NCBI GenBank assembly: GCA_016218545.1
Contig: JACRDQ010000043.1
Coordinates: forward strand, 1 to 64,000
DNA from: Elusimicrobiota bacterium
GTDB lineage: Bacteria > Elusimicrobiota > Elusimicrobia > UBA1565 > UBA9628
Length of the DNA stretch: 64,000 bases
Direction: 5' to 3'
Made by a program: the position numbers and the translations under genes. Every line of letters starts with the position of its first letter. Positions within the stretch are counted from its first letter, which is position 1. The notes beneath the pieces are model-generated. The model had not been told where the DNA came from. It did no database searches and saw only the letters and a list, made by a program, of their open reading frames with translations. This document shows, piece by piece, positions 27,248 through 35,621 of this stretch.

Positions 27248-28466
27248 AATGCCTGGCTCCCCAGAAACAGAGTCCCGCGGCCGGCGCCAAGAGGCCCAAG
27301 GCCAGCATCAGGGCGGCCGGCAGGCCCCAGGCGTCGGAGGCCGCGCCGATGGCCGCGGGGGAGAACGCGTCGCCGAAGGCGTGCACGACGAAGATGTTGG
27401 CCCCGAAGGCCAGGGGCCGCTGGGCGGCGTCCACGACCGAGGCCACGACCGCGTTGAGGGGCCCCATATATAGGAAGACGAGGACCTGGGCGCAGAAGAG
27501 GAGGAGCGTGCCTGTGCTCAGGTCCTGGGCCAGGAGCGCGCCCAGACCCAGGGGCAGGGCCGCGAGCATGCCCAGGCCGGAGACCAGGAAGAGCCATTTG
27601 CCCGAGGTCCGGGCGAGCCTCCCGGAGAGCCAGCCGCCGAGCACGATCCCCAAGAGCCCGGCTGCGGCCGTGATCCCGCCGAAAAGGGCCGCGGCGTCGG
27701 AGACCGCCAGTCCCCGGCGCACGAAGAACGTGGGCATCCACACGGCGAACCCGCCCAGAGCGAAGGTGGTCAGGGCCATGGCGAACGTGGCCGCGGCGAA
27801 GCTCGGCGCGCGGATGAGCGCGCGGTAGGCTGCCGACGAAGCGGACGCGGTCCTCTCTTCGGCCTTCCTCGTGTCCCCGGCCCCGGGAGCCGAGGGCAGG
27901 CAGAGGGCTGCGGCAGCGAGGAGGAGCCCGGGCACGCCCAGGAACGCGAGGGCCGCCCTCCAGCCCCATTCGGCGCCCAGGGCTCCGGAGAGCACGTAGC
28001 CGAGGGCGCTGCCGACCGGGATGGCCGCGCTGTAGACCGCCAGGGCCAGGGGCCGCCGCCGGGCCTGGTGGTGGTCCGCGATGAAGGAGGGCGCGGCCGA
28101 GCCGAAGCCCGCTTGCGCGGCCCCGGTCCCTGCCCGGGAGGCCAGCAGGCCCCAGAGGCCCGAGGCCAGGCCCGCGGCGGCCACGGCCAGGCTCCAGACG
28201 GCGCACGGCCAAGCGATCCATGATCGGCGGGCGCCTCGGCTGGCGAGCCAGCCCAAGGGCAGGGCCGCGGCGATGTAGGCGGACATGAAGGCCGTGGCGA
28301 TCAGGCCCGCCTGCAGGTCCGTGAGGGCGAGGTCGGCCTGGATGAGGGGCAGGAGGCCGTAGGGCGCCTGGCGGTGGACGTACTTGCCGATGTTGACGAG
28401 GACCATGACCCCGAGCACCAGCCACGCGGCGCGCGAAGGTGAAGAGTTCGGGTTCAAACCTGGCAC
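27222..28466 (-). CDS. Major facilitator superfamily transporter
   Basis: A 414-residue protein with twelve predicted membrane helices. After helix 2 the loop LGWLASRGARRSWI fits the MFS motif A region, and GWLSGRLARTSGKW repeats it in the second half. It resembles Spinster or hexuronate/phosphate-type MFS carriers; the substrate cannot be told. The GTG start at 28466 follows directly after the stop of the EF-Tu-domain gene. Confidence 0.8.
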   Translation of the reverse strand: MPGLNPNSSPSRAAWLVLGVMVLVNIGKYVHRQAPYGLLPLIQADLALTDLQAGLIATAFMSAYIAAALPLGWLASRGARRSWIAWPCAVWSLAVAAAGLASGLWGLLASRAGTGAAQAGFGSAAPSFIADHHQARRRPLALAVYSAAIPVGSALGYVLSGALGAEWGWRAALAFLGVPGLLLAAAALCLPSAPGAGDTRKAEERTASASSAAYRALIRAPSFAAATFAMALTTFALGGFAVWMPTFFVRRGLAVSDAAALFGGITAAAGLLGIVLGGWLSGRLARTSGKWLFLVSGLGMLAALPLGLGALLAQDLSTGTLLLFCAQVLVFLYMGPLNAVVASVVDAAQRPLAFGANIFVVHAFGDAFSPAAIGAASDAWGLPAALMLALGLLAPAAGLCFWGARHYDLDTKAS

Positions 28467-28889
28467 CTAGACCTTGTAGACCGCGTCTCCGGTCCTGACC
28501 CGGTCCGCCACGTGGATGCCCACCCCTTCCCCGGCGGACGCGCTCTGCACGCTCTGGTGGGCGACCTGGAGGGAGTCGATGCGCTGGGTCAGGTCGGTGG
28601 TGTGGCCCTTGATCCTGACGGTGTCGCCCACGGCCAGCGGCGCCTCGAGCACGAGGATGGCGACCGCCAGATGCGAGAAGTAGTTGATGACCTTGCCGAG
28701 GAAGAGGGCGCCTACGATCTGCTGCTCCGCGGTGATGCGCGCGACGGGCGTCTTGCTCGGCGCGATCGCGGCGTGCAGGCGCTTCTTCCGGGCGGGGGCC
28801 CGCTGGGCCGCGCGGGCCGGGGCCTTGCGGCCGGCGGCGGCCTTGCGCCGCTTGGGGGCCGGCTTGCGGGGTGTCTTCTTGCTCTTCAT
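28467..28889 (-). CDS. EF-Tu domain 2-like beta-barrel protein with basic N-terminal tail
   Basis: A 140-residue protein. Residues 1-45 are Lys/Arg/Ala/Pro-rich. Residues 50-140 (VGALFLGKVINYFSHLAVA, VGDTVRIKGHTTDLTQRIDS, RTGDAVYKV) match the small translation elongation factor-like proteins made only of EF-Tu domain 2; there is no GTPase domain. The basic tail suggests RNA or DNA binding, and the place between mnmE and mnmG suggests a translation-related role, which is inference. AGGGAG lies about 8 bases before the start. Confidence 0.75.
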   Translation of the reverse strand: MKSKKTPRKPAPKRRKAAAGRKAPARAAQRAPARKKRLHAAIAPSKTPVARITAEQQIVGALFLGKVINYFSHLAVAILVLEAPLAVGDTVRIKGHTTDLTQRIDSLQVAHQSVQSASAGEGVGIHVADRVRTGDAVYKV

Positions 28890-28908
28890 GGTGTCGCTCC
28901 CTGTCGCG

Positions 28909-30270
28909 TCATTTCCCGACGCAGAATCTTGAGAAGACGGCGGCCAGCACGTCCTGGCCCGCGTCCTCGCCCGTGATGGTCCCGAGCTCCTTGAGGCTCG
29001 AGCGCAGGGCGCCGGCCGCGAGCTCCTCGAAGGACTCGGGCCGTTCCTTCGCGGCCCTGAGGGCCAAGGCCAGCTCCGCGGCGCAGGCCCGCAAGGCGGC
29101 GTGGTGGCGCGCGGAGGTGACGGTGACCGCGTGCTCCTCCCCCCCGGGTCCGGCGAGGGCCGCCGCGGCCGCGGCCGCCAGTTCCGAGATCCCCGCGCCC
29201 GTGGCCGCGGAGACGGCCAACCCGCCCGCCCTGCCCGAGGCGGGGGCCAGGTCCGACTTGCTGCGCACGGCGATGACGGTCCCGGCCGCGGACCTCTCCG
29301 TGACGATGCGGGCGACCTCCGAGTCTTCCGCGCCAGGGGCCGCGGAACCGTCTTCGACCAGGAGGGCCAGGTCGCAGCGCTCCAGGGCCCGGAGGGTGCG
29401 CTCGATGCCCATGGCTTCCGCCTCGTCGGTCGGATCGGCCGTGAGGCCCGCGGTGTCGATGAGGACCGCGGGGATGCCGCCGAGGTCGCAGGGCTCCTCG
29501 ATGGTGTCGCGGGTCGTGCCCGGCGACGGGCAGACGATGGCGCGCTCCGCGCCGAGCAGGGCGTTGAGGAGGCTCGATTTTCCGGCGTTGGGCCTGCCCA
29601 CGATGGCGATCCGGGCGCCCTCGGTCAGGAGGCGCCCGCTCCGGAAGGTCCCGGCGAGCGCCAGCACGCGGACGCGCGCGCGTTCGAGCTCAGCGGAGGC
29701 TTCCTCGGGACCGACGATGGGGACGTCCTCCTCCGGATGGTCGAGCCCGGCCTCCACGCGGACGAGCAGGTCCGCGATGGGAGCGGCGGCTGCGCGGACC
29801 TCGCGGGAGAGGGCGCCTTCGACGGCCTCGAGAGCGGCGCGGTGCGCCCGTCCGGTCCGGGCTGCGATGAGGTCGCAGACCGCCTCGGCCTGCGAGAGGT
29901 CGAGCCGGCCGTTGAGGAAAGCCCGCTGGGTGAACTCGCCCGGCAGGGCGGACCGGGCCCCGGCCGCGATGGCCTCCTCAAGGAGCCGGCGCAGGATGAA
30001 AGGAGAGCCGTGGGCCGTGACCTCCACGAGGTCCTCCCCGGTCGCGGTCCCCGGTCCCGGATAGAAGACCGCGACCACCCGGTCGAGCGCCTCTTTGCCG
30101 GAGAAGGCTCGGCCGACCACGGCCCGCCTGGGCTCCAGGCCCGAGGGTCCGAAGCTGAGGAACCGCCCGGCGGTCTCGCGGGCCCGGGGGCCGCTCAGGC
30201 GCAACACCCCCAGGGCGCCGACCCCGGCGGGGGTGGCGATGGCCGCGATCGTATCGGCCGTCCTGGTCAT
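28909..30270 (-). CDS. mnmE: tRNA modification GTPase MnmE (TrmE)
   Basis: A 453-residue protein with the three MnmE parts: an N-terminal tetrahydrofolate-binding domain (TIAAIATPAGVGALGVLRLSG), a helical domain interrupted by a G domain with GRPNAGKSS (225-233) and DTAGL, and the C-terminal FCVGK carrying the conserved Cys of the C(I/V/L)GK tail. It modifies wobble uridine of tRNAs together with MnmG. The ATG at 30270 follows the jag stop by 17 bases. Confidence 0.96.
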   Translation of the reverse strand: MTRTADTIAAIATPAGVGALGVLRLSGPRARETAGRFLSFGPSGLEPRRAVVGRAFSGKEALDRVVAVFYPGPGTATGEDLVEVTAHGSPFILRRLLEEAIAAGARSALPGEFTQRAFLNGRLDLSQAEAVCDLIAARTGRAHRAALEAVEGALSREVRAAAAPIADLLVRVEAGLDHPEEDVPIVGPEEASAELERARVRVLALAGTFRSGRLLTEGARIAIVGRPNAGKSSLLNALLGAERAIVCPSPGTTRDTIEEPCDLGGIPAVLIDTAGLTADPTDEAEAMGIERTLRALERCDLALLVEDGSAAPGAEDSEVARIVTERSAAGTVIAVRSKSDLAPASGRAGGLAVSAATGAGISELAAAAAAALAGPGGEEHAVTVTSARHHAALRACAAELALALRAAKERPESFEELAAGALRSSLKELGTITGEDAGQDVLAAVFSRFCVGK

Positions 30271-30287
30271 GGCAGGGCCTAGCTCTG

Positions 30288-31238
30288 TCAGGACCCCGAC
30301 TTGGGCCGGATGACCACCTTGCGCCACGGGCCTTCGCCTTCCGACGAGGTCGTGACCTCCGGGTCGTTGGCCAGGGTGCGGTGGACCAGGCGGCGCATGG
30401 CCGGGTCCATCGGGGAGAGGCGGAAGGGCTTCTTCGACTGCTTGACGATGTCCGCGCCCCGCTGGGCCTCCTTGAGCACGCCGGCCTCCCTCTTCTCGAG
30501 GTAGTTCAGCGCGTCCACCCATACGGCCACGGGCTTCTTGAGCTCGCGGGTCGTGATCACGGTGGTCAGGAACTGCAGGGACTCGAGGACCTTGCCCTCC
30601 TGGCCGAGGAGGAGGTCGATGCCCGGGGCTTCCACGACCGCCATGACGCGCTCCTGGTCGCCGTCCCAGCGGGTCTGCGCCGTCGCGCCCTCGATGCCCA
30701 TGAGGGAGAGGATCTGCTTGAGGATGTTCTCGGCGAGGCCCCGCGCCGCGTCGACGTCCGCCGGGGTCAGGGGGATCTCCTCCTGCTGGGGGCGAGGCGC
30801 GGGCGCGGGCCTCGGGGGCCGCCGGTCCGCGCCTGCCGGCCTGGCCGGCTGGGCCGGGGCCTGCCGCGGCCGGTCTCCGCCCTCGTGCCTGCGGGGGCGG
30901 TCGTGGTCGCGCGACGGCCCGTGCCCGCCGCGGTCCCCTCCGCGGGGGCTGCGGGTCTCCGGCTGGCGCTGCGGTCTTGGCCCGCGGTCGCGGGGCGCGG
31001 CCGGAGGACGCTTGGATTGGTTGTCGGGGCGTCCGCCCTGCTGCTGCCTGGGCTCGTCCGTGCCCCAGCGCTTCTCGGAGACGCGCACCTTGGCGGGCTT
31101 GCGGCCGAAGCCGAGGATGCCGGCCGAGCCCTCCTGGATGATCTGGACTTCCACCTGGTCGCGCCTGAGGCCCAAGGCCTTGAGCGCGCTCTCGACGGCT
31201 TCCGCCACCGTGCTGCCTTCACATTCGATTTGTTCCAT
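30288..31238 (-). CDS. jag: Jag/KhpB (EloR)-type RNA-binding protein
   Basis: A 316-residue protein with an N-terminal Jag_N domain (about 1-55, EGSTVAEAVESALKALGL), an Arg/Pro/Gly-rich linker (about 65-155) that is probably disordered, a KH domain (about 160-235, with DLLLGQEGKVLESLQFL) and a C-terminal R3H domain (MDPAMRRLVHRTL, Arg-x3-His). It lies directly after yidC, as in most bacteria. It is thought to bind RNA and affect cell elongation or division. The linker is longer than usual. Confidence 0.93.
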   Translation of the reverse strand: MEQIECEGSTVAEAVESALKALGLRRDQVEVQIIQEGSAGILGFGRKPAKVRVSEKRWGTDEPRQQQGGRPDNQSKRPPAAPRDRGPRPQRQPETRSPRGGDRGGHGPSRDHDRPRRHEGGDRPRQAPAQPARPAGADRRPPRPAPAPRPQQEEIPLTPADVDAARGLAENILKQILSLMGIEGATAQTRWDGDQERVMAVVEAPGIDLLLGQEGKVLESLQFLTTVITTRELKKPVAVWVDALNYLEKREAGVLKEAQRGADIVKQSKKPFRLSPMDPAMRRLVHRTLANDPEVTTSSEGEGPWRKVVIRPKSGS

Positions 31239-31259
31239 GGGATGGGTACCTCCGAAAGC

Positions 31260-32822
31260 TCATTCCTTCTCGAAATGCCCCTTCAACGCGACCTGCTCGA
31301 TGACCGTGATGACCGAGTTCGTCAGCCAGTAGAGCACGAGGCCCGAAGGGAAATTGAGGAACATGAAGGTGAAGATGACCGGCATCCAGGTCATCATCTT
31401 CGCCTGCATCGGGTCCGTGGGCGCCGACGGGCTGAACTTGTTCTGCACGAACATCAGCCCTCCCATCACCACGGGCAGGATGTAGTAGGGGTCCTTGGCC
31501 GAGAGGTCGCGCACCCAGAACACCCAGGAGGCGCCGTGGAGCTCCCAGGAGCTGCGCAGGGTGTTGTAGAGGGCGATGAAGACCGGCATCTGCACGAGGA
31601 GCGGCAGGCAGCCTCCGAGCGGGTTCGCTCCGGTGCGCTTGTAGAGCTCGAGCATCTCGGCGTTGAGCCGCTGGGGGTCCTTGGCGTACTGCTGCTGGAG
31701 CCTCTGCATCTGCGGCTGGACCTTCTTCATGACCGCCGCGGACTTGAGGGTCTTGTAGGAGAGCGGGAAGAGGATGGTCTGGACCACCACGGTCAGCAGG
31801 ATGATGGCCCAGCCCCAGTTGCCCGTCAGGCCGTAGAGCCATGCGAGGAGCCGCATGATGACCCTGCCGATGGAGGCGAAGAAGCCCAGGTCGATGGAGC
31901 GCTCGAGGTCCGCGCCGTAAGAGGCGAGCAGGTGGTGCCCCTTGGGACCGAGGTAGAACGGCAGGTCCCACGCGGCCTGCCCGCCCGGCGCAAGCTCGCG
32001 GCCCGCGGTCACGAACCAGATCATGGGAGGCTGGGTCACGTCGATGCGCTCGAAGCCCTGGGGCGCTGCGACCGCCGCCAGGAAGTAGCGGTTGTCCACG
32101 CCGATCCAGCGGAAGTCCGTGGGGTGCTTGCCTGCCTTGAACGCCTCGACCCGGCCGCGGGTGCCTTTCCCCTCCGGGGTCAGGCCGATGGCGCGCCACA
32201 CCTTCGGGTTCTCCTCCTGCTCGCTCTTCACCGTGCCGAGGCCCGGGCCCAGGGACAGGGCCCACGCCGCCAGAGGCTTGGCTTGCCGGGTGGGGTTGGA
32301 GACCCGGATCGCCAGGCGCGGGAGCCCGCCCGACTTCCAGGAGAGCTCCTTGACGACGGTGAGCCCGTCCGGAAGGGTCGTGGACCACGCGGCCGAGTCG
32401 GGTCCCGAGGCGTGCCGGCTGAACCTGAGCTCAGGCCAGGTCGCGAAGAACCCAGGGGTGGGGTCCTGGACGAGCTCCACGAGGCCGAGCGGGCCCTTGT
32501 ACTTGCAGCTCACCACGGCCGCGCCGGCCGGATGGATGAGGAGCTCGGCTGCGCCCAGCGTGACCTTCTCGGACTCGGCCTCGAGCCGGGATCGGTCGCG
32601 TCCTTCAGGGATCTTGCGGCCGGCCCCGTCCGCCTCCGCGGCCGGGGCCGAGGCAGGGGCTGAGGCGGAGGATGCAGCAGGGGCCGCGGCTTTCGCAGGG
32701 GCCTGGGTCGAGGCGGCTTGGCCGCGCTGCTGGGGCGGGCTCAGCCGCTTTTCGACGAGCCCGTACCAGCCGGCGTAGACCAGCAGGGAGAGTGAGACGG
32801 CGAGGATGAGGTTCTTGTTCAT
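31260..32822 (-). CDS. yidC: Membrane protein insertase YidC
   Basis: A 520-residue protein with an N-terminal membrane helix (5-22), an Ala/Pro-rich linker, a periplasmic beta domain (about 100-310) and the C-terminal insertase core with five helices, including TGNWGWAIILLTVVVQTILF, GGCLPLLVQMPVFIALYNTL and LNFPSGLVLYWLTNS. The large periplasmic domain is the diderm form. The start overlaps the yidD stop (ATGA). Confidence 0.95.
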   Translation of the reverse strand: MNKNLILAVSLSLLVYAGWYGLVEKRLSPPQQRGQAASTQAPAKAAAPAASSASAPASAPAAEADGAGRKIPEGRDRSRLEAESEKVTLGAAELLIHPAGAAVVSCKYKGPLGLVELVQDPTPGFFATWPELRFSRHASGPDSAAWSTTLPDGLTVVKELSWKSGGLPRLAIRVSNPTRQAKPLAAWALSLGPGLGTVKSEQEENPKVWRAIGLTPEGKGTRGRVEAFKAGKHPTDFRWIGVDNRYFLAAVAAPQGFERIDVTQPPMIWFVTAGRELAPGGQAAWDLPFYLGPKGHHLLASYGADLERSIDLGFFASIGRVIMRLLAWLYGLTGNWGWAIILLTVVVQTILFPLSYKTLKSAAVMKKVQPQMQRLQQQYAKDPQRLNAEMLELYKRTGANPLGGCLPLLVQMPVFIALYNTLRSSWELHGASWVFWVRDLSAKDPYYILPVVMGGLMFVQNKFSPSAPTDPMQAKMMTWMPVIFTFMFLNFPSGLVLYWLTNSVITVIEQVALKGHFEKE

Positions 32823-33043
32823 GTTTTGGGAATCGGGTCCAGGCCGCCGGCGCTCCACGGGTGGCAACGGGCCAGCCTGCGGCCGGCGAGCCAGGCGCCG
32901 CGCAGAGGGCCGTGCAAAGCCACGGCTCCGTGGGCGTAGTCGGAGCAGCTGGGGTGGAATCGGCACATGGGCGGCAGGAACGGCCGCACCAGGGTCCGGT
33001 AGAGGTCGATGAGAGCGAGGCTCGCCGCGGTCAGGACTCTCAT
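32819..33043 (-). CDS. yidD: Membrane protein insertion efficiency factor YidD
   Basis: A 74-residue protein. CRFHPSCSDYAHGAVALHG and the final HPWSAGGLDPIP are the conserved YidD segments with three Cys residues. It lies between rnpA and yidC, overlapping both by 4 bases. Confidence 0.93.
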   Translation of the reverse strand: MRVLTAASLALIDLYRTLVRPFLPPMCRFHPSCSDYAHGAVALHGPLRGAWLAGRRLARCHPWSAGGLDPIPKT

Positions 33044-33402
33044 GGGGTCAGCAGGCCTTCCTTGGCGCAGAGCCCGAGGAAGTCCTCCTGGGCGCCGGAG
33101 AGGCTCTTCCAGCGGCAGCCCGGCCGGATGTAGACCACGAGGTCCGAGCCGTCCCGGAGCTTGGCCCTGTTGAGGCGGAAGGCCTCGCGCGCGAGGCGCT
33201 TGAAACGGTTGCGCGCCACGGCGCAGCCGACGCGCGCGCTGATGGCGACTCCGAGGCGCGGCCGGCCTGCGCCGGGGGCGGTCCCGTGCCACAGGATCAT
33301 GCTGCGGCCAGCGGCCTTGCGTCCAAGGGTGAAGACGCGATCGAAGTCCTTGCGGGTCCTCAGGCGCGCATCGGGGCCAAGGGAGGAGGTCCCGAGGCTC
33401 AT
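33040..33402 (-). CDS. rnpA: Ribonuclease P protein component RnpA
   Basis: A 120-residue basic protein that assists the RNase P RNA in tRNA 5' maturation. The RNR-type motif is in CAVARNRFKRLAREAFR, and RLRTRKDFDRVF is the usual N-terminus. The ATG at 33402 is 2 bases after the rpmH stop; longer open frames upstream only overlap rpmH. Confidence 0.93.
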   Translation of the reverse strand: MSLGTSSLGPDARLRTRKDFDRVFTLGRKAAGRSMILWHGTAPGAGRPRLGVAISARVGCAVARNRFKRLAREAFRLNRAKLRDGSDLVVYIRPGCRWKSLSGAQEDFLGLCAKEGLLTP

Positions 33403-33404
33403 GC

Positions 33405-33539
33405 TTACGGGCAGAGCGTGTGGCGTCCTTTTGCCCGGCGGCGTCTGAGCGTGGCGCGGCCGCCTGGAGTGCTCATCCGTGCGCGGAAACCGATGGTCTT
33501 CTTTCGCTTTCTTTTGTGCGGCCGGTAGGTCGGTAGCAT
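33405..33539 (-). CDS. rpmH: 50S ribosomal protein L34
   Basis: A 44-residue gene, found by reading the frame directly. It begins [18 protein letters not shown] and continues with [20 protein letters not shown], the L34 pattern (TYxPxxxxRxxxxGFRxRMxTxxGRxxLxxRRxKGR). A GGAGGGG site lies 5-6 bases before the ATG. It heads the operon leading to rsmG. Confidence 0.95.
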   Translation of the reverse strand: MLPTYRPHKRKRKKTIGFRARMSTPGGRATLRRRRAKGRHTLCP

Positions 33540-33610
33540 GGTGTCCCCTCCAAATAAATCGGTGCGACGGGATAAAATAGCATATAAATAGTGGCAAATA
33601 GAATATAATC
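33540..33610. promoter_or_regulatory. AT-rich divergent promoter region between rpmH and the MgtE_N-like gene
   Basis: This 71-base spacer is strikingly AT-rich (about 33550-33609) against a GC-rich genome. On the plus strand a TATAAT lies at 33604-33609. On the minus strand TTGCCA, 17 bases and a poor -10 (TATCCC) can be drawn. I cannot choose the exact boxes. No dnaA gene or clear DnaA box is present. Confidence 0.5.
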
Positions 33611-34096
33611 ATGAACGCTATGGCCCATCTGGACGCGAGGGTGCGCGCGCTGTTGCGGGCCGGGGACTACTCCGGCTTGCGCCGGGCCTTGGAGGCCGGC
33701 CGGCCCGAGGACCTCGCGGAGCTCCTGCCGGGCCTGGCTCCGCTGGAGAAGCTCGCGTGCTTCAAGCTCATGAGGCCCGAGGCCGCGGCCGTCGTGTTCA
33801 GCCGGCTCCCTTTCAGCGAGCGCTATTTCTTCCTCTGCGGCTTCCCCCAGCAGTCCATGGCACCTCTGCTCGAGGGGCTCTCCGGGTGGCAGCGCTCCCT
33901 TTTCCATGCGTCCCCGCCGGCTCTCTTCGACCGCATGCTCGACGAGATGCTGGACGATAAGAGGCGCGGCATCCCCTCCGGCGGAAGGAGGACGTCCGGC
34001 GCCTCCGGGGACCTGGCGCCCTTGCGCCGGCCACCCTCCGGCGGAAGGAGGACGTCCGGCGCCTCCGGGGACCTGGCGCCCTTGCGCCAGGCATGA
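33611..34096 (+). CDS. MgtE N-terminal-domain-like protein with repeat-derived C-terminus
   Basis: A 161-residue protein. Residues about 10-110 (DLAELLPGLAPLEKLACFKL, PEAAAVVFSRLPFSERYFF) have the superhelical pattern of the MgtE intracellular N-domain; no transporter follows. Residues about 120-160 are encoded by two copies of a 60-bp palindromic repeat and are probably not functional. There is no ribosome-binding site; a TATAAT at 33604-33609 lies close to the first ATG, so the second ATG (33620) may be used on a nearly leaderless mRNA. The stop overlaps the start of recO (ATGA). Confidence 0.65.
   Translation: MNAMAHLDARVRALLRAGDYSGLRRALEAGRPEDLAELLPGLAPLEKLACFKLMRPEAAAVVFSRLPFSERYFFLCGFPQQSMAPLLEGLSGWQRSLFHASPPALFDRMLDEMLDDKRRGIPSGGRRTSGASGDLAPLRRPPSGGRRTSGASGDLAPLRQA
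33974..34090 (+). repeat. Two tandem 60-bp palindromic elements inside a coding region
   Basis: Two almost identical units with an exact 60-bp period, starting at 33974 and 34034. Each contains CTCCGGGGACCTGGCGC, a CCTT loop and GCGCC; in the second copy the arm extends to CCTGGCGC with GCGCCAGG, a perfect 8-bp hairpin. The same core (CTCCGGGGACCTGGCG) occurs twice in the gene at 42412-43398. The 60-base length keeps the reading frame open. Confidence 0.85.
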
Positions 34097-34791
34097 GCAG
34101 CGCGGACGCCAAGGCGTCCTCGGTCATCGAGTCCGCCCTCTCGCACGGCAGGGGCCGCATCGTCAACGCCGAGGCCGTGGTCCTCTCCCGGGCGGATTGG
34201 GGCGAGGCGGACCGCATCGCTTCGGTCTACACGGAGCTCTACGGCAGGATGACGGTGCGCTTCGTCGGGGTCAACAGGCCGCGCGCCAAGCTCCGGTGCC
34301 TTGCCGAGCCCCTGACCCGGCTGGAGCTGCGTCTGCACCTCGGGGGGCGGCAGGGCGCCTGCAAGGCCATCGGCGGCAGGATCATCGACACCCATCCGGC
34401 CGTCCGCTCCGACCTCGGCCGCACCATCGACGCGTTGACCCTGGCCGAGATGCTCCTCCGACTGACGCCTGAGTGGAGCCCCAACCGGGACAAGTACCTC
34501 CTCCTCGTCTCCGCGCTCTCGGCCCTAGAGGCCGGGGCTTCGGGCTGGACCGTGGCCGGCTTCGGCTTGCGCCTGCTCGAGCTCGCAGGCGTGGGGCTCG
34601 CGGATTCCCCCGCGTCCGGGGTCGACCCCCGCGCCTGGGAGGCGCTCCACCGCAGCCCTTGGGAGGAGCTCCGCGTCCTGCCGTTCGACCCCGCGACCGC
34701 CGGCAGGGTCCTCTCCGCCGTGCGTGACGCCGTCCAAGCCCACGCCGGCCGCGAGCTCAAGTCCCTGGCTTTCGCGGAGCTCGCCCGGTGA
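34093..34791 (+). CDS. recO: DNA repair protein RecO
   Basis: A 232-residue protein. The N-terminal OB-fold begins NAEAVVLSRADWGEADRIAS and continues VYTELYGRMTVRFVGVNRPR, the RecO pattern; the C-terminal part is helical. RecO helps RecF/RecR load RecA. The zinc-binding cysteines found in some RecO proteins are absent. It overlaps the upstream gene by ATGA and glyQ by GTGA. Confidence 0.85.
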   Translation: MSSADAKASSVIESALSHGRGRIVNAEAVVLSRADWGEADRIASVYTELYGRMTVRFVGVNRPRAKLRCLAEPLTRLELRLHLGGRQGACKAIGGRIIDTHPAVRSDLGRTIDALTLAEMLLRLTPEWSPNRDKYLLLVSALSALEAGASGWTVAGFGLRLLELAGVGLADSPASGVDPRAWEALHRSPWEELRVLPFDPATAGRVLSAVRDAVQAHAGRELKSLAFAELAR

Positions 34792-35621
34792 ACTTCCAGT
34801 CGCTCATCCTCGAGCTCTCCCGCTTCTGGGCGCGCGAAGGCTGCCTCATCGTCCAGCCTTGCGACCTGGAGCTGGGCGCGGGCGTCTTCAGCCCGGCGGT
34901 CTTCTTCGGCGCGCTCTCGCCCGCGCCTGCCGCCGTGGCCTGCGTCGAGCCTTGCCGCCGCCCCGCGGACGGCCGCGGCGGCGAGTCCCCCGACCGCCTC
35001 GGGAAGTACCACCGGTTCCGCGTCATGTTCAAGCCCGCGCCCGCGGACATCGCAGAGAGGTTCCTGCGCTCGTTCAAGGCTCTCGGCCTGGACCGGCGCG
35101 GGCATGACCTGCGCTGGATCGATGACGATTGGGAGTCCGCGGTCCTCGGGGCCTCGGGCTCGGGCTGGCAGGTCAGGCTCGACGGGCTGGAGGTGGCCCG
35201 GTTCACCTACCTCCAGGCCTTGGGTTCCAGGCCCCTGGCGCCGGTCCCGGTGGCGATCGGCTACGGGCTCGAGCGCTTGGCGCTCCGCCTGCAGAGGAAG
35301 AAGAGCGTCTTCGAGCTCGACTACTCCGACCGCGTCACCTACGGCGACCTTCATCTCCTCGGCGAGCGGCAGTCCTTCCTCGGCCGTTTCGAGGAGGTCG
35401 ACCCCGCCCCGATCCGGAGGCGCTTCGACGAGGCCGAGGCCGAAGGAGAGCGGCTGGCCGGGCTGGGGCTCGCCCTGCCCGCCTATGAGCGCGTGGCGCG
35501 CTTGGCGCATCTCTTAGACTTGCTCGACGCGGCCGGGGCGCTCCCGGCCGCGGAGCGGGAAGGGCTCGCCCTCCGCATCCGCGGCCTGGCCGTGAAGTCG
35601 GCCGGCCAGGGTCCCCGATGA
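34788..35621 (+). CDS. glyQ: Glycine--tRNA ligase alpha subunit
   Basis: A 277-residue class II aminoacyl-tRNA synthetase subunit that forms an alpha2beta2 enzyme with GlyS. Conserved stretches are visible: FWAREGCLIVQPCDLELGAG, PCRRPADGRGGESPDRLGKY, DDDWESAVLGASGSGWQV and VAIGYGLERLALRLQ. The GTG start overlaps the recO stop. Its C-terminus is shorter than usual. Confidence 0.93.
   Translation: MNFQSLILELSRFWAREGCLIVQPCDLELGAGVFSPAVFFGALSPAPAAVACVEPCRRPADGRGGESPDRLGKYHRFRVMFKPAPADIAERFLRSFKALGLDRRGHDLRWIDDDWESAVLGASGSGWQVRLDGLEVARFTYLQALGSRPLAPVPVAIGYGLERLALRLQRKKSVFELDYSDRVTYGDLHLLGERQSFLGRFEEVDPAPIRRRFDEAEAEGERLAGLGLALPAYERVARLAHLLDLLDAAGALPAAEREGLALRIRGLAVKSAGQGPR

Noticed and set aside
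33540..33610. Replication origin between rpmH and the plus-strand gene
   Set aside because: AT-rich, but only 71 bases, with no dnaA gene and no convincing DnaA box cluster; better read as divergent promoters.
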